From NCBI GenBank assembly GCA_012513735.1, contig JAAZBR010000059.1:1-7311 (forward strand): a DNA stretch of 7,311 nucleotides, given 5' to 3'. The stretch comes from Clostridiales bacterium. Its GTDB lineage: Bacteria; Bacillota; Clostridia; Christensenellales; Aristaeellaceae. The notes beneath the pieces are model-generated. The model saw only the letters and a list, made by a program, of their open reading frames with translations. It was not told the origin of the DNA and made no database searches. Numbering within the stretch: position 1 is the stretch's first letter; each line of letters starts with the position of its first letter. This document shows positions 1 through 5,669 of this stretch, one piece after another. Made by a program: the position numbers and the translations under genes.

Positions 1-670
1 TGGTGAGGGCGGCCATGCCGGCGGTCTCCGTGCGCAAAATCCGGGGCCCCAGCGTCAGGGGACGGGCAGCCAGCAAGTTGATCTCATCGGGCGCAATACC
101 CCCTTCCGGGCCGATGACCAGCGCGATGTCATCAGGCGCCTCCTCAATGGCTTCCGCCATGGGCTGACCCCCTTCCTCCCAGGGCACCAATGCCAGACCG
201 TGGCTGGGCAGGCGCTGGCAGAGCGCCTCAAAAGAAAGGCAATTCTCCACCCGGGGGATGACGGATCGGCCGCTTTGTACCGCCGCCTCCCGGGCGATGC
301 GCCGCCAGCGGGACAGCTTGCTGCCGGCCCCTTCCCAGCGGGCAACGCAGCGGCTGAACAGGCAGGGTACGATGCGCACGGCCCCCAACTCGCTGCATTT
401 TTGCACAAGAAAATCCATCCGGTCGCCCTTGGCCAGCCCCTGATAGAGGGTCACCTGGGTGCGGGGCTCTCCGCTGGGCAATTCCCTCACTAGCCGCGCA
501 CTGACCTGGTCGCCCTGCACCTGCAGGCGGGCCTCCCAGCGCCTGCCTTCGCTGGCCACAGCCAGCAGATCCCCGGGCTGCATGCGCAGCGAGCGCAGCA
601 CGTGGCGGGCATCCTCCGCATTGAGCTGTGCTATATCGTCCCGGGGTGGGTCGGTAAAGAAGCTTTGCAT
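1..670 (-). CDS. rsmE: 16S rRNA (uridine(1498)-N3)-methyltransferase RsmE, 3' end cut by window edge
   Basis: RsmE is a SPOUT-class (knotted) methyltransferase that uses S-adenosylmethionine to make m3U1498 in the decoding region of 16S rRNA, in the cytoplasm. The frame opens at ATG 670-668 and stays open to position 1, giving 223 codons. The N-terminal part (about residues 1-70) fits the PUA-like RNA-binding domain. The rest carries the family signatures: LAKGDRMD, QKCSELG, then REAAVQSGR, VIGPEGG at about residues 185-191 and LRTETAG at about 212-218, the last two forming the SAM-binding knot. Family members are about 240-250 residues, so only some 20 C-terminal residues are missing. The ATG shares its A with the prmA stop (TGATG) and has only a weak upstream AGG, so translation is probably coupled to prmA. 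The prmA-rsmE pair is common in Bacillota. Identity is very sure; the lack of a stop is due to the window edge. Confidence 0.97.
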   Translation of the reverse strand, partial: MQSFFTDPPRDDIAQLNAEDARHVLRSLRMQPGDLLAVASEGRRWEARLQVQGDQVSARLVRELPSGEPRTQVTLYQGLAKGDRMDFLVQKCSELGAVRIVPCLFSRCVARWEGAGSKLSRWRRIAREAAVQSGRSVIPRVENCLSFEALCQRLPSHGLALVPWEEGGQPMAEAIEEAPDDIALVIGPEGGIAPDEINLLAARPLTLGPRILRTETAGMAALT

Positions 671-1605
671 CAGCCTGTCACCGGCCGACGCCAGGCCATG
701 GCCACCCATTCGCCCCGCACCCGCTCCTCCACAAGCTGCCAGCCTCCGTTCAGCAGCGCATAGCGCACATCCTGGGCTCTGTCCTTGATAATGCCCGAGC
801 AGACGAACAGCCCCCCCGGCTGCAGCACCTGCCACATGGATGCCTGCAGCAGAATAATCACATCGGCCAGTATGTTGGCCACCCCCAGCGCAAACTGCCC
901 CTCCACCCCCTGCAGCAGGTCACCCTGGCGCACATCCACCTGGGCCATCAAGCCGTTTTGCACCACGTTTTCCCGGGCGGTGCGCACAGCCACCGGATCA
1001 ATGTCGATGGCCACTACAGGCTGTGCGCCCAGACACGCCGCCGCAATGGCCAGAATGCCCGAGCCCGTGCCCACATCCAACACCGGGCCTCCCTTGTACA
1101 GGGCTTCCATCATCTCTACGCACAGGGCGGTGGTTTCATGGGTGCCGGTGCCAAAGGCCATGCCCGGATCCAGGTCGATGACCAGGTCATCCGCCTTGGA
1201 CTGATACTCCTCCCAGGTGGGACGGATCACGATCCGCCGGCCCAGACGCAGGGGTTTGTAAAAGCGCTTCCATTGCTCGGCCCAGTCCGAATCCTGCACG
1301 TTGTCCAGGGAAAGCCGCAGCCCTCCCAGCTCAAAACCCGCCAGGGCGGGCAGATGATACAGGTGCTCCTGAAGGCCGACCAGGTCGGCCTCCTGGGGGA
1401 ACCAGGCCTTGACTGTGACCTCCTTGGGAAAGGTGTCGATCAGGGAGGCGTCCACCAGTTCCCACTGAGCGGCAGGCCGGGCAGGATCCGGCATATCGGC
1501 CCGATCCATGATCTGGGTGCCCTTGGCGCCCCATTGCATCAGGGCTTCGCTGACGATATCGGCACCCTGCGGGTTGGTGGTCACGGTTGCTTCCAACCAG
1601 TCCAT
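670..1605 (-). CDS. prmA: Ribosomal protein L11 methyltransferase PrmA
   Basis: PrmA methylates lysines and the N-terminal amine of ribosomal protein L11 using S-adenosylmethionine, in the cytoplasm. The product is 311 residues, within the usual 290-315. An N-terminal substrate-recognition domain (about 1-100) is followed by the linker motif WAEQWKRFYKP (108-118). The Rossmann methyltransferase domain follows, with DPGMAFGTGTHETT at 146-159, the glycine-rich SAM motif LDVGTGSG at 176-183, the acidic ribose-binding strand AIDIDP at 199-204 and the ANILAD motif at 243-248. The ATG at 1605 is chosen because AGGAGA sits 5 nt upstream. The gene starts 9 nt after the upstream secreted protein's stop and ends in a one-base overlap with rsmE, so the three look like one transcription unit. 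All motifs are intact. Confidence 0.98.
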   Translation of the reverse strand: MDWLEATVTTNPQGADIVSEALMQWGAKGTQIMDRADMPDPARPAAQWELVDASLIDTFPKEVTVKAWFPQEADLVGLQEHLYHLPALAGFELGGLRLSLDNVQDSDWAEQWKRFYKPLRLGRRIVIRPTWEEYQSKADDLVIDLDPGMAFGTGTHETTALCVEMMEALYKGGPVLDVGTGSGILAIAAACLGAQPVVAIDIDPVAVRTARENVVQNGLMAQVDVRQGDLLQGVEGQFALGVANILADVIILLQASMWQVLQPGGLFVCSGIIKDRAQDVRYALLNGGWQLVEERVRGEWVAMAWRRPVTG

Positions 1606-1610
1606 GTTTC

Positions 1611-1616
1611 TCTCCT
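1611..1616 (-). promoter_or_regulatory. Shine-Dalgarno site of prmA, overlapping the upstream stop codon
   Basis: The minus strand reads TAGGAGAGAAACATG across the junction. AGGAGA lies 5 nt before the prmA ATG, and its first two bases are part of the TAG stop (1617-1615) of the upstream gene. This fixes the prmA start and implies that ribosomes finishing the upstream gene stop on top of the prmA initiation site. Confidence 0.85.
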
Positions 1617-2460
1617 AACGGCGGATAATGTCATCGCGCAGACGGTACAGGGTAGCCCCCCGGCCCTTCTTGCAGAAAGCGTCCACAAACCATTCGATGG
1701 GCTTGACCGCACCAAACTGCACATAGCCGTAGCGGACCCCGCCCCGGGTTTCACCCTTCATGTTGGAGTCCGTCCAGGTAACGCTGTCGGTCGCCTGATC
1801 GTAGTCCTGTATAAACACCAGGCTATGGGCGCCCACGCCATAGTAATACTGGGCCGACATCTGAAAAAAGTCGCCCCGCCTGACCTGGCGCATGAACGCC
1901 AGCGCCTTCTGCCAGTTCTCCTCACGGCTCAGCTCAGTGTTATAGTAGAAGCTGTGAGCCGTATAGAAGGGATTGCCCTGTTCGGGCGCAATGTCCTCCC
2001 AAGCAATGCCATAGCTATAGGGCTTGGATTCCTTGGCAGGTAAATTATTGGGGATCACCAGCGGCACATCGGGATACGCCGCCATACGAAAATCATCCCG
2101 GTTCTTGCGGAACAGATGCACAGTGAAGTTCTTGCACACGTAAATATCCCCCGCGCTGTTGGCGGGTTGGGCACGTCCCCTGGCCTTGTGGTACAGTTCC
2201 TCCGCCAGGGCAATCATGCGGTCGATCAGCTCCTGCCGAGCGGCAGGATCGTCAACCGGGGCGGGGGTGGCCGCTGGTACCACCAAAATGGCGGGATCCT
2301 GGGTGGCCACCAAAGGGGGCTGGTCCTCGGCAGGCACAGGAGAGGCCGTCGCCTCCACGGGGAACAGGCTGACCTCCTCCTCCGAAGGGGCGGACAGGCC
2401 GGCAGACTGCCCTGCCAAAAGGAGGGCGAACACAACAACCAGGGACAAAAAGCGCTTCAT
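1615..2460 (-). CDS. Secreted protein with putative cysteine-amidase fold (NlpC/P60 or CHAP-like)
   Basis: I do not recognise a named gene. The 281-residue product starts MKRFLSLVVVFALLLAG, a clear Sec signal peptide (about 1-24), so it should be exported. An acidic, Ala/Pro-rich linker (about 25-72) follows, then a short helix and a C-terminal domain. The domain has an order typical of papain-fold peptidoglycan amidases: Cys109 at a helix start (GDIYVCKNF), a GDFFQM strand at 196-201 resembling the NlpC/P60 GD motif, His212 in GAHSLVFI, and Asp231/Asn233 in WTDSNM. The Cys/His/polar order is seen; hydrolase function is inferred, and a cell-wall or peptide substrate is only likely. The ATG at 2460 is preferred over the in-frame ATG at 2568, because it puts the signal peptide at the N-terminus and a GGAG lies 4 nt upstream. 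The longer start would place 36 non-signal residues before it and would sit at the candidate promoter. The gene leads the prmA-rsmE cluster. Confidence 0.65.
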   Translation of the reverse strand: MKRFLSLVVVFALLLAGQSAGLSAPSEEEVSLFPVEATASPVPAEDQPPLVATQDPAILVVPAATPAPVDDPAARQELIDRMIALAEELYHKARGRAQPANSAGDIYVCKNFTVHLFRKNRDDFRMAAYPDVPLVIPNNLPAKESKPYSYGIAWEDIAPEQGNPFYTAHSFYYNTELSREENWQKALAFMRQVRRGDFFQMSAQYYYGVGAHSLVFIQDYDQATDSVTWTDSNMKGETRGGVRYGYVQFGAVKPIEWFVDAFCKKGRGATLYRLRDDIIRR

Positions 2461-2525
2461 AAGGCTCCGATTCTTTGCGGTCACGCTGAACGATTGGGAA
2501 ATGCACAACCCACCGATCTTTGACT

Positions 2526-2539
2526 GGCATCTCAATGCC
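2526..2539 (-). promoter_or_regulatory. Small hairpin in the putative 5' leader of the amidase-like gene
   Basis: GGCAT and ATGCC form a perfect 5-bp stem around a 4-nt loop, with a possible TTG/CAA extension across a bulge on the minus strand. It would lie about 65 nt before the ATG at 2460 in a transcript starting near 2563. No T run follows, so it is not a terminator, and a stem this short can arise by chance. Confidence 0.25.
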
Positions 2540-2569
2540 CAAGGCGGCACACAAACCGTCTGACGCATT

Positions 2570-2598
2570 ATTGTACACAGGAAATGTTAAAGGAACAA
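2570..2598 (-). promoter_or_regulatory. Candidate sigma-A promoter for the amidase-like gene, prmA and rsmE
   Basis: On the minus strand TTGTTC (2598-2593) and TACAAT (2575-2570) are separated by exactly 17 nt. The -10 matches TATAAT at 5 of 6 positions; the -35 matches TTGACA at only 3 of 6, a weak box. Transcription would start near 2563 and give a leader of about 100 nt before the ATG at 2460. Placement in the only long gap, upstream of a new cluster, supports it. A weaker alternative, TTGTTG with TATACA (-10 at 2624-2619) and the same spacing, lies about 50 nt upstream. Confidence 0.5.
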
Positions 2599-2627
2599 GA
2601 TAAGGCAGGTAAAACCTGTGTATACAA
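2571..2627. repeat. Inverted repeat overlapping the candidate promoter
   Basis: On the plus strand TTGTACACAGG (2571-2581) is mirrored by CCTGTGTATACAA (2615-2627), the same sequence inverted with two extra bases (TA), around a 33-nt spacer. The right arm contains the 8-bp palindrome TGTATACA (2619-2626). A second, mutually exclusive pairing is possible between CAGGT (2606-2610) and ACCTG (2614-2618). The left arm covers the candidate -10 box and the spacer contains the -35 box, as expected for a two-site operator. No cognate regulator gene is in the window, so the role is open. Confidence 0.45.
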
Positions 2628-2673
2628 AGCCCGCACAACAGCAACAATAGAGCTGACGGGAGGGTGAATCCCT

Positions 2674-3270
2674 TCAGCGCTCGGCCATTCGCCTTTCCAA
2701 CACCTCGGGCCGGGCTACGCTGAAGCCAAAGAACCCCTCCCGGGGCCCCAGCAGATGGTAGTCGCCATGGCTGTATGCCACCAGATCAGCACGCTCCAGC
2801 GCCAGGCGGCCATTCTCCTCCAGCAGCTCCTGCTGGACACCCACATGCACAATATTAGCCAGAAACAAGGTATGAGAACCCAGATCCATCTGCCGATCGA
2901 CCCAACAGGACAAATACAGCGGGCTCTCGGCCACGCAGGGGGCCAGATCCAGCCCCTCGGCGGGCAGGGCGGTAAGGCCGCAAGCCTTGAACTTGTCCAC
3001 CTCCCTGCCGGAGCGGACGCCACAGAAATCGCAGGCTTTGAGCAGCGAACGGCTCACCAGGTTGACGGTAAACTGTCCGCTTGCTGCAATCAAGCCGTAA
3101 GAATGCCGCTCCCTCCTCACCGAAATAGACAGCATAGGCGGGTCTGAGCAGATGATACCCGTCCAGGCTACAGTGATCAGGTTGGGCGCAGCGCCCGGGG
3201 CGGCGCAACCCACCAGCACTACCGGGGTAGGGGCCAGCAGCGTGCCGGTCTTGAAGGGAACAAAGGGCAT
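2674..3270 (-). CDS. Flavin reductase-like (FMN-binding split-barrel) protein
   Basis: The 198-residue product belongs to the flavin reductase-like family: FMN-binding split-barrel proteins that either reduce free flavin with NAD(P)H or act as flavoproteins with unknown partners. Visible hallmarks are the N-terminal strand PTPVVLVG (14-21), NLITVAWTGIICSDPPMLSISV (30-51, the flavin-contacting core), FTVNLVS (67-73), the CDFCGVRSGREVDKF segment (80-94) typical of a clostridial subgroup, and YHLLGPREGFFGFS near the end. There is no signal peptide, so it should be cytoplasmic. The ATG at 3270 is chosen over an ATG 87 nt upstream because AAAGGAG lies 5 nt before it and the barrel begins right after; the longer form would overlap the preceding gene. 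It follows the solute-binding protein by 22 nt, so it is probably the last gene of that cluster. The physiological substrate cannot be told from sequence. Confidence 0.9.
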   Translation of the reverse strand: MPFVPFKTGTLLAPTPVVLVGCAAPGAAPNLITVAWTGIICSDPPMLSISVRRERHSYGLIAASGQFTVNLVSRSLLKACDFCGVRSGREVDKFKACGLTALPAEGLDLAPCVAESPLYLSCWVDRQMDLGSHTLFLANIVHVGVQQELLEENGRLALERADLVAYSHGDYHLLGPREGFFGFSVARPEVLERRMAER

Positions 3271-3275
3271 GGCGG

Positions 3276-3282
3276 CTCCTTT
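3276..3282 (-). promoter_or_regulatory. Shine-Dalgarno site of the flavin reductase gene
   Basis: AAAGGAG on the minus strand lies 5 nt before the ATG at 3270, inside the 22-nt gap after the solute-binding protein stop. It decides the start codon in favour of 3270. Confidence 0.85.
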
Positions 3283-3292
3283 CTGGGGAAGG

Positions 3293-4888
3293 TTACTCAA
3301 ATCCTGGACCATCCTCAATGCCGCGCAGCACCTCGGGCTCGCGGATGCTGCGGGCATTGGTGAACATGCGTCTTGTCAGCACAGCGCCGTTGCGGTAGTA
3401 CAGGCAGATGAAGGGGCAGTCCTGCAGAAACAGGGTCTGGATTTCGGCCAATTTCTGGATATAAGCCTCCTGGTCCATGGTGGTGCGCAGGGTTTCAAAC
3501 AGCTTGTCCATCTGCTCGGAGGCATAGCCGGTGTAATTGCCGGTGTTGCGCTTCATCAGCAGGAAGCCGGGGTCCGGCGCCACATCCATGTTGAAGGCGG
3601 CCATAGCCAGGTCATAGTTGCCGGCCTTCAGGCGGGCGGCGGCCTGGCTGAAGGTGAGGCTTTCAATGCGGCATTCAATGCCCACGCCGCCCAGCATGCC
3701 GGCAATCTGGTTGGCAGCCCCGATGCGCACGCTGTTGCCCTGCTCCTCATAGACGATGAACCGCAGGGACAACTCCCGCTTCTTGCCTTCGATCACCTTG
3801 TCGCGCACGCCGCTGTCGTCGCTGTCCACCCAACCGGCAGCTTCCAGCAGGGCCTTGGCCCCCTCGGGATCGTAGCGCAGGATGCCCGGCTGCTCGTGAT
3901 AGGCCCAGGTACCCGGCACCATGGGGGTCGCAGTACGCAGCACCATGTTCATGTAGGTGGAATTGGCCAGGGAATCAATATTGATGGCCGCGCGAATGGC
4001 GTGGCGCACCTCCACATCAGCCAGCTCGTAGGAACGGTTGTTGAGTTGCAGCGTTTCCAGCTGGCGGGTGCGGTAGCTCAGGTGCTGGCTGTTGAGGCCG
4101 CTGCGGTACTGGGCCGCCGTCAGCGACCGGGTGATGACGCCGTCCACCCGGTTGTACTCATAGCTGTTGATCAGCTCCCGGCTGCCGGTGTGGAAGATGG
4201 TCATGATCTCCTCCAGGGCGGGCGTGCCGTTCCACCAGGCGGGGTTGGCCCTCAGCTGCAGGTAATCAGCCGGCACAAAGCTGGCGATCATATAGGGGCC
4301 TGTGCCCGCAGGGTTGTCCGCCTGCACCTGGGCGGCGGGCAAAATGGGAAAGGTCATCGCAAAGGGGAAGCTGTAGTTATTGCGCTTGGTTTTGATCTGC
4401 ACGGTGCGGGCATCGGTGGCCGTGGCGCTGGATACAAAGTAGCGCACCGACGCATAGGCCCCTTTGTAGGCGGTGGTCTCATCCGCCGCCAGACGCTTGA
4501 TTTCATCGATGGTGGCCACCACATCCTGAGCCGTCAGGGGCGTGCCGTCATGGAAGGTCACTCCTTCGCGCAAGGTAAAGGTCCAGCTTTCTCCGCTGCC
4601 CGAGGCCTCCCACCGCTCGGCCAGGCCGGCCTTGGGCTGCTCATCGTCCCCGATGGTCAGCAGACTCTCATACACCAGCGCGGTCAGCGACATAAACTCC
4701 CGCTCCACAGCTTGCAGCGGGTTGCAGCGCTGGGTGGTGGCGGACAGCATGCCAAAGATCATAGACTCATCACGCCCTGCGGTGGTGGCCGCAGCCGCCA
4801 GGGGCAACGCCACCAGCGCCAACAGGCAGCACAGCAACCGCTTAAACAGGCCTGAAGTTGCCGCTGTCGTATTCATAGAAAAGCGCAT
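3293..4888 (-). CDS. ABC-type peptide/nickel-family (family 5) solute-binding protein
   Basis: This 531-residue protein is an extracytoplasmic substrate-binding protein of the SBP_bac_5 (DppA/OppA/NikA) class, which usually delivers peptides or similar ligands to an ABC importer. A basic N-region ending in FKR (15-17) precedes a hydrophobic stretch (18-34) with AxA-type cleavage options. Family blocks follow: LTALVYESLL (68-77), ERWEAS with WTFTLREGVTFHDGTPLTAQDV (91-123), GTGPYMIASF (195-204), the ADVEVRHAIRAAINID stretch (290-305) and GAKALLEAAGW (343-353). No lipobox cysteine follows the hydrophobic core, unlike most Gram-positive binding proteins. No permease or ATPase gene is in the window. 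The start is uncertain: ATG 4888 has AGGAAGG 12 nt upstream, a long spacing, while ATG 4876 lacks a site. Either way it overlaps the transglycosylase gene (by 47 or 35 nt), suggesting coupling. The class is sure, the ligand unknown; a murein peptide is a guess from the neighbour. Confidence 0.92.
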   Translation of the reverse strand: MRFSMNTTAATSGLFKRLLCCLLALVALPLAAAATTAGRDESMIFGMLSATTQRCNPLQAVEREFMSLTALVYESLLTIGDDEQPKAGLAERWEASGSGESWTFTLREGVTFHDGTPLTAQDVVATIDEIKRLAADETTAYKGAYASVRYFVSSATATDARTVQIKTKRNNYSFPFAMTFPILPAAQVQADNPAGTGPYMIASFVPADYLQLRANPAWWNGTPALEEIMTIFHTGSRELINSYEYNRVDGVITRSLTAAQYRSGLNSQHLSYRTRQLETLQLNNRSYELADVEVRHAIRAAINIDSLANSTYMNMVLRTATPMVPGTWAYHEQPGILRYDPEGAKALLEAAGWVDSDDSGVRDKVIEGKKRELSLRFIVYEEQGNSVRIGAANQIAGMLGGVGIECRIESLTFSQAAARLKAGNYDLAMAAFNMDVAPDPGFLLMKRNTGNYTGYASEQMDKLFETLRTTMDQEAYIQKLAEIQTLFLQDCPFICLYYRNGAVLTRRMFTNARSIREPEVLRGIEDGPGFE

Positions 4889-5669
4889 AGGCTTTCATCA
4901 CCTTCCTGACATAGTCCCGGGTGTCGTCCATGGGAATCTGCTCCACCGTCAAGTTCTTCTGGTCGGCCGCGTACTTCAGCGCCCACTGCTTGACGTTGTT
5001 GGCCCCTGCATGGTAGGCCGAGGCGATCATCACGGGATTCCCATTGAAGTGAGCGCTCAGGTAGTTCAGGTACCAGGCGCCGAAGCGGATGTTGAGGTCA
5101 GGCTCCCGCAGCCGGTCGTAGCTATAGTCCCGCACCCCCAGGCGTTCTGCGATCCAGGTGCCGGTGTCCTTCATCACCTGCATCAGCCCCAGGGCACCGG
5201 TGCTGGGCGCCATGGCGTTGGGATCATAATGGCTTTCCCGGGCGATGATGGCGGAAATAAAGGAAACATCCACCTGAAACTCCTGGGCATACTGGCGGAT
5301 GATGTCCAGATAGCCGGAGTTGCGGCGCATGCTGACATAGTAGCCCACATCTTCTTCATGCTGCTGGCGGGCCTTCGCTCGCTGGGTGCGCAGAGCCTCC
5401 AGTTGGGCCTGTGCGCCGGTATAGCGCAGGAAGCTGAACACAGTCCCCACCAGCAGCGCCCCCAGCACCAGGGCTGCCGCCACACGCCCGGCCCGGCCCG
5501 GCCTATTATCTTCCTTGCGGGGAGGCGGCGCACTGCGGCGGTTGCGCCGGGCATCCGGCTGCAGCCGGGCCACGGGCGGCACCTGACCGGGCATGCCCCC
5601 TCTGGGCGGGTTGAAACGGGGCGCAAAGGGCTGCTCCTGGGGGGCGCGCCGGGGGCCTCGATCAGTCAC
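4842..5669 (-). CDS. Membrane-anchored lytic transglycosylase (SLT domain)
   Basis: Lytic transglycosylases cleave the MurNAc-GlcNAc bond of peptidoglycan to give 1,6-anhydro products, in wall remodelling. The 275-residue protein has a basic, disordered N-terminal tail (1-62, with 14 Arg and 14 Pro), one transmembrane segment (about 63-80), a short charged linker that may be coiled (about 86-106), and a C-terminal SLT/lysozyme-like domain (about 118-265). The domain has the catalytic glutamate Glu145 in ARESHYDPNA, then STGALGLMQVM (156-166), LNIRFGAWYL (192-201), AYHAGANNVKQW (218-229) and the closing TRDYVRKVM. The tail should stay in the cytoplasm (positive-inside) with the enzyme outside. 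The family norm is AYNAG; here Asn is His220. The start is a GTG with AGGAGG 7 nt upstream, overlapping the coaE stop by 8 nt. Function is well supported; the exact subfamily is not. Confidence 0.93.
   Translation of the reverse strand: MTDRGPRRAPQEQPFAPRFNPPRGGMPGQVPPVARLQPDARRNRRSAPPPRKEDNRPGRAGRVAAALVLGALLVGTVFSFLRYTGAQAQLEALRTQRAKARQQHEEDVGYYVSMRRNSGYLDIIRQYAQEFQVDVSFISAIIARESHYDPNAMAPSTGALGLMQVMKDTGTWIAERLGVRDYSYDRLREPDLNIRFGAWYLNYLSAHFNGNPVMIASAYHAGANNVKQWALKYAADQKNLTVEQIPMDDTRDYVRKVMKAYALFYEYDSGNFRPV

Larger units (their letters stand above)
2461..2673. other. Intergenic region between the two gene clusters
   Basis: This 213-nt stretch is the only non-coding gap above about 30 nt in the window, and it is visibly more AT-rich than the flanking genes. 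It holds a candidate promoter reading into the amidase-like gene, an inverted repeat overlapping that promoter, and a small hairpin in the expected 5' leader. I saw no convincing Rho-independent terminator after the flavin reductase stop: a short GGG/CCC pairing there lacks a following T run. Read-through from the upstream cluster therefore cannot be excluded. Confidence 0.75.

Noticed and set aside
958..2043. A 361-codon plus-strand open frame opposite prmA and the amidase-like gene.
   Set aside because: It lies antisense to intact prmA motifs, spans two real genes and shows no domain or ribosome site, so it is a codon-bias artefact.
2458..2568. Longer N-terminus for the amidase-like protein from the ATG at 2568.
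   Set aside because: It would put 36 residues before a textbook signal peptide, and the ATG sits only 2 nt after the candidate -10 box, upstream of the expected transcript start.
2636..2673. Possible Rho-independent terminator just after the flavin reductase stop.
   Set aside because: Only a short GGG/CCC pairing can be drawn, and no T run follows on the minus strand.
3152..4855. A 567-codon open frame on the plus strand opposite the binding protein and flavin reductase genes.
   Set aside because: Its composition is a low-information mirror of GC-rich minus-strand codons (rich in Gly, His, Gln, Ala), with no recognisable domain, while the opposite strand encodes two clear families with ribosome-binding sites.
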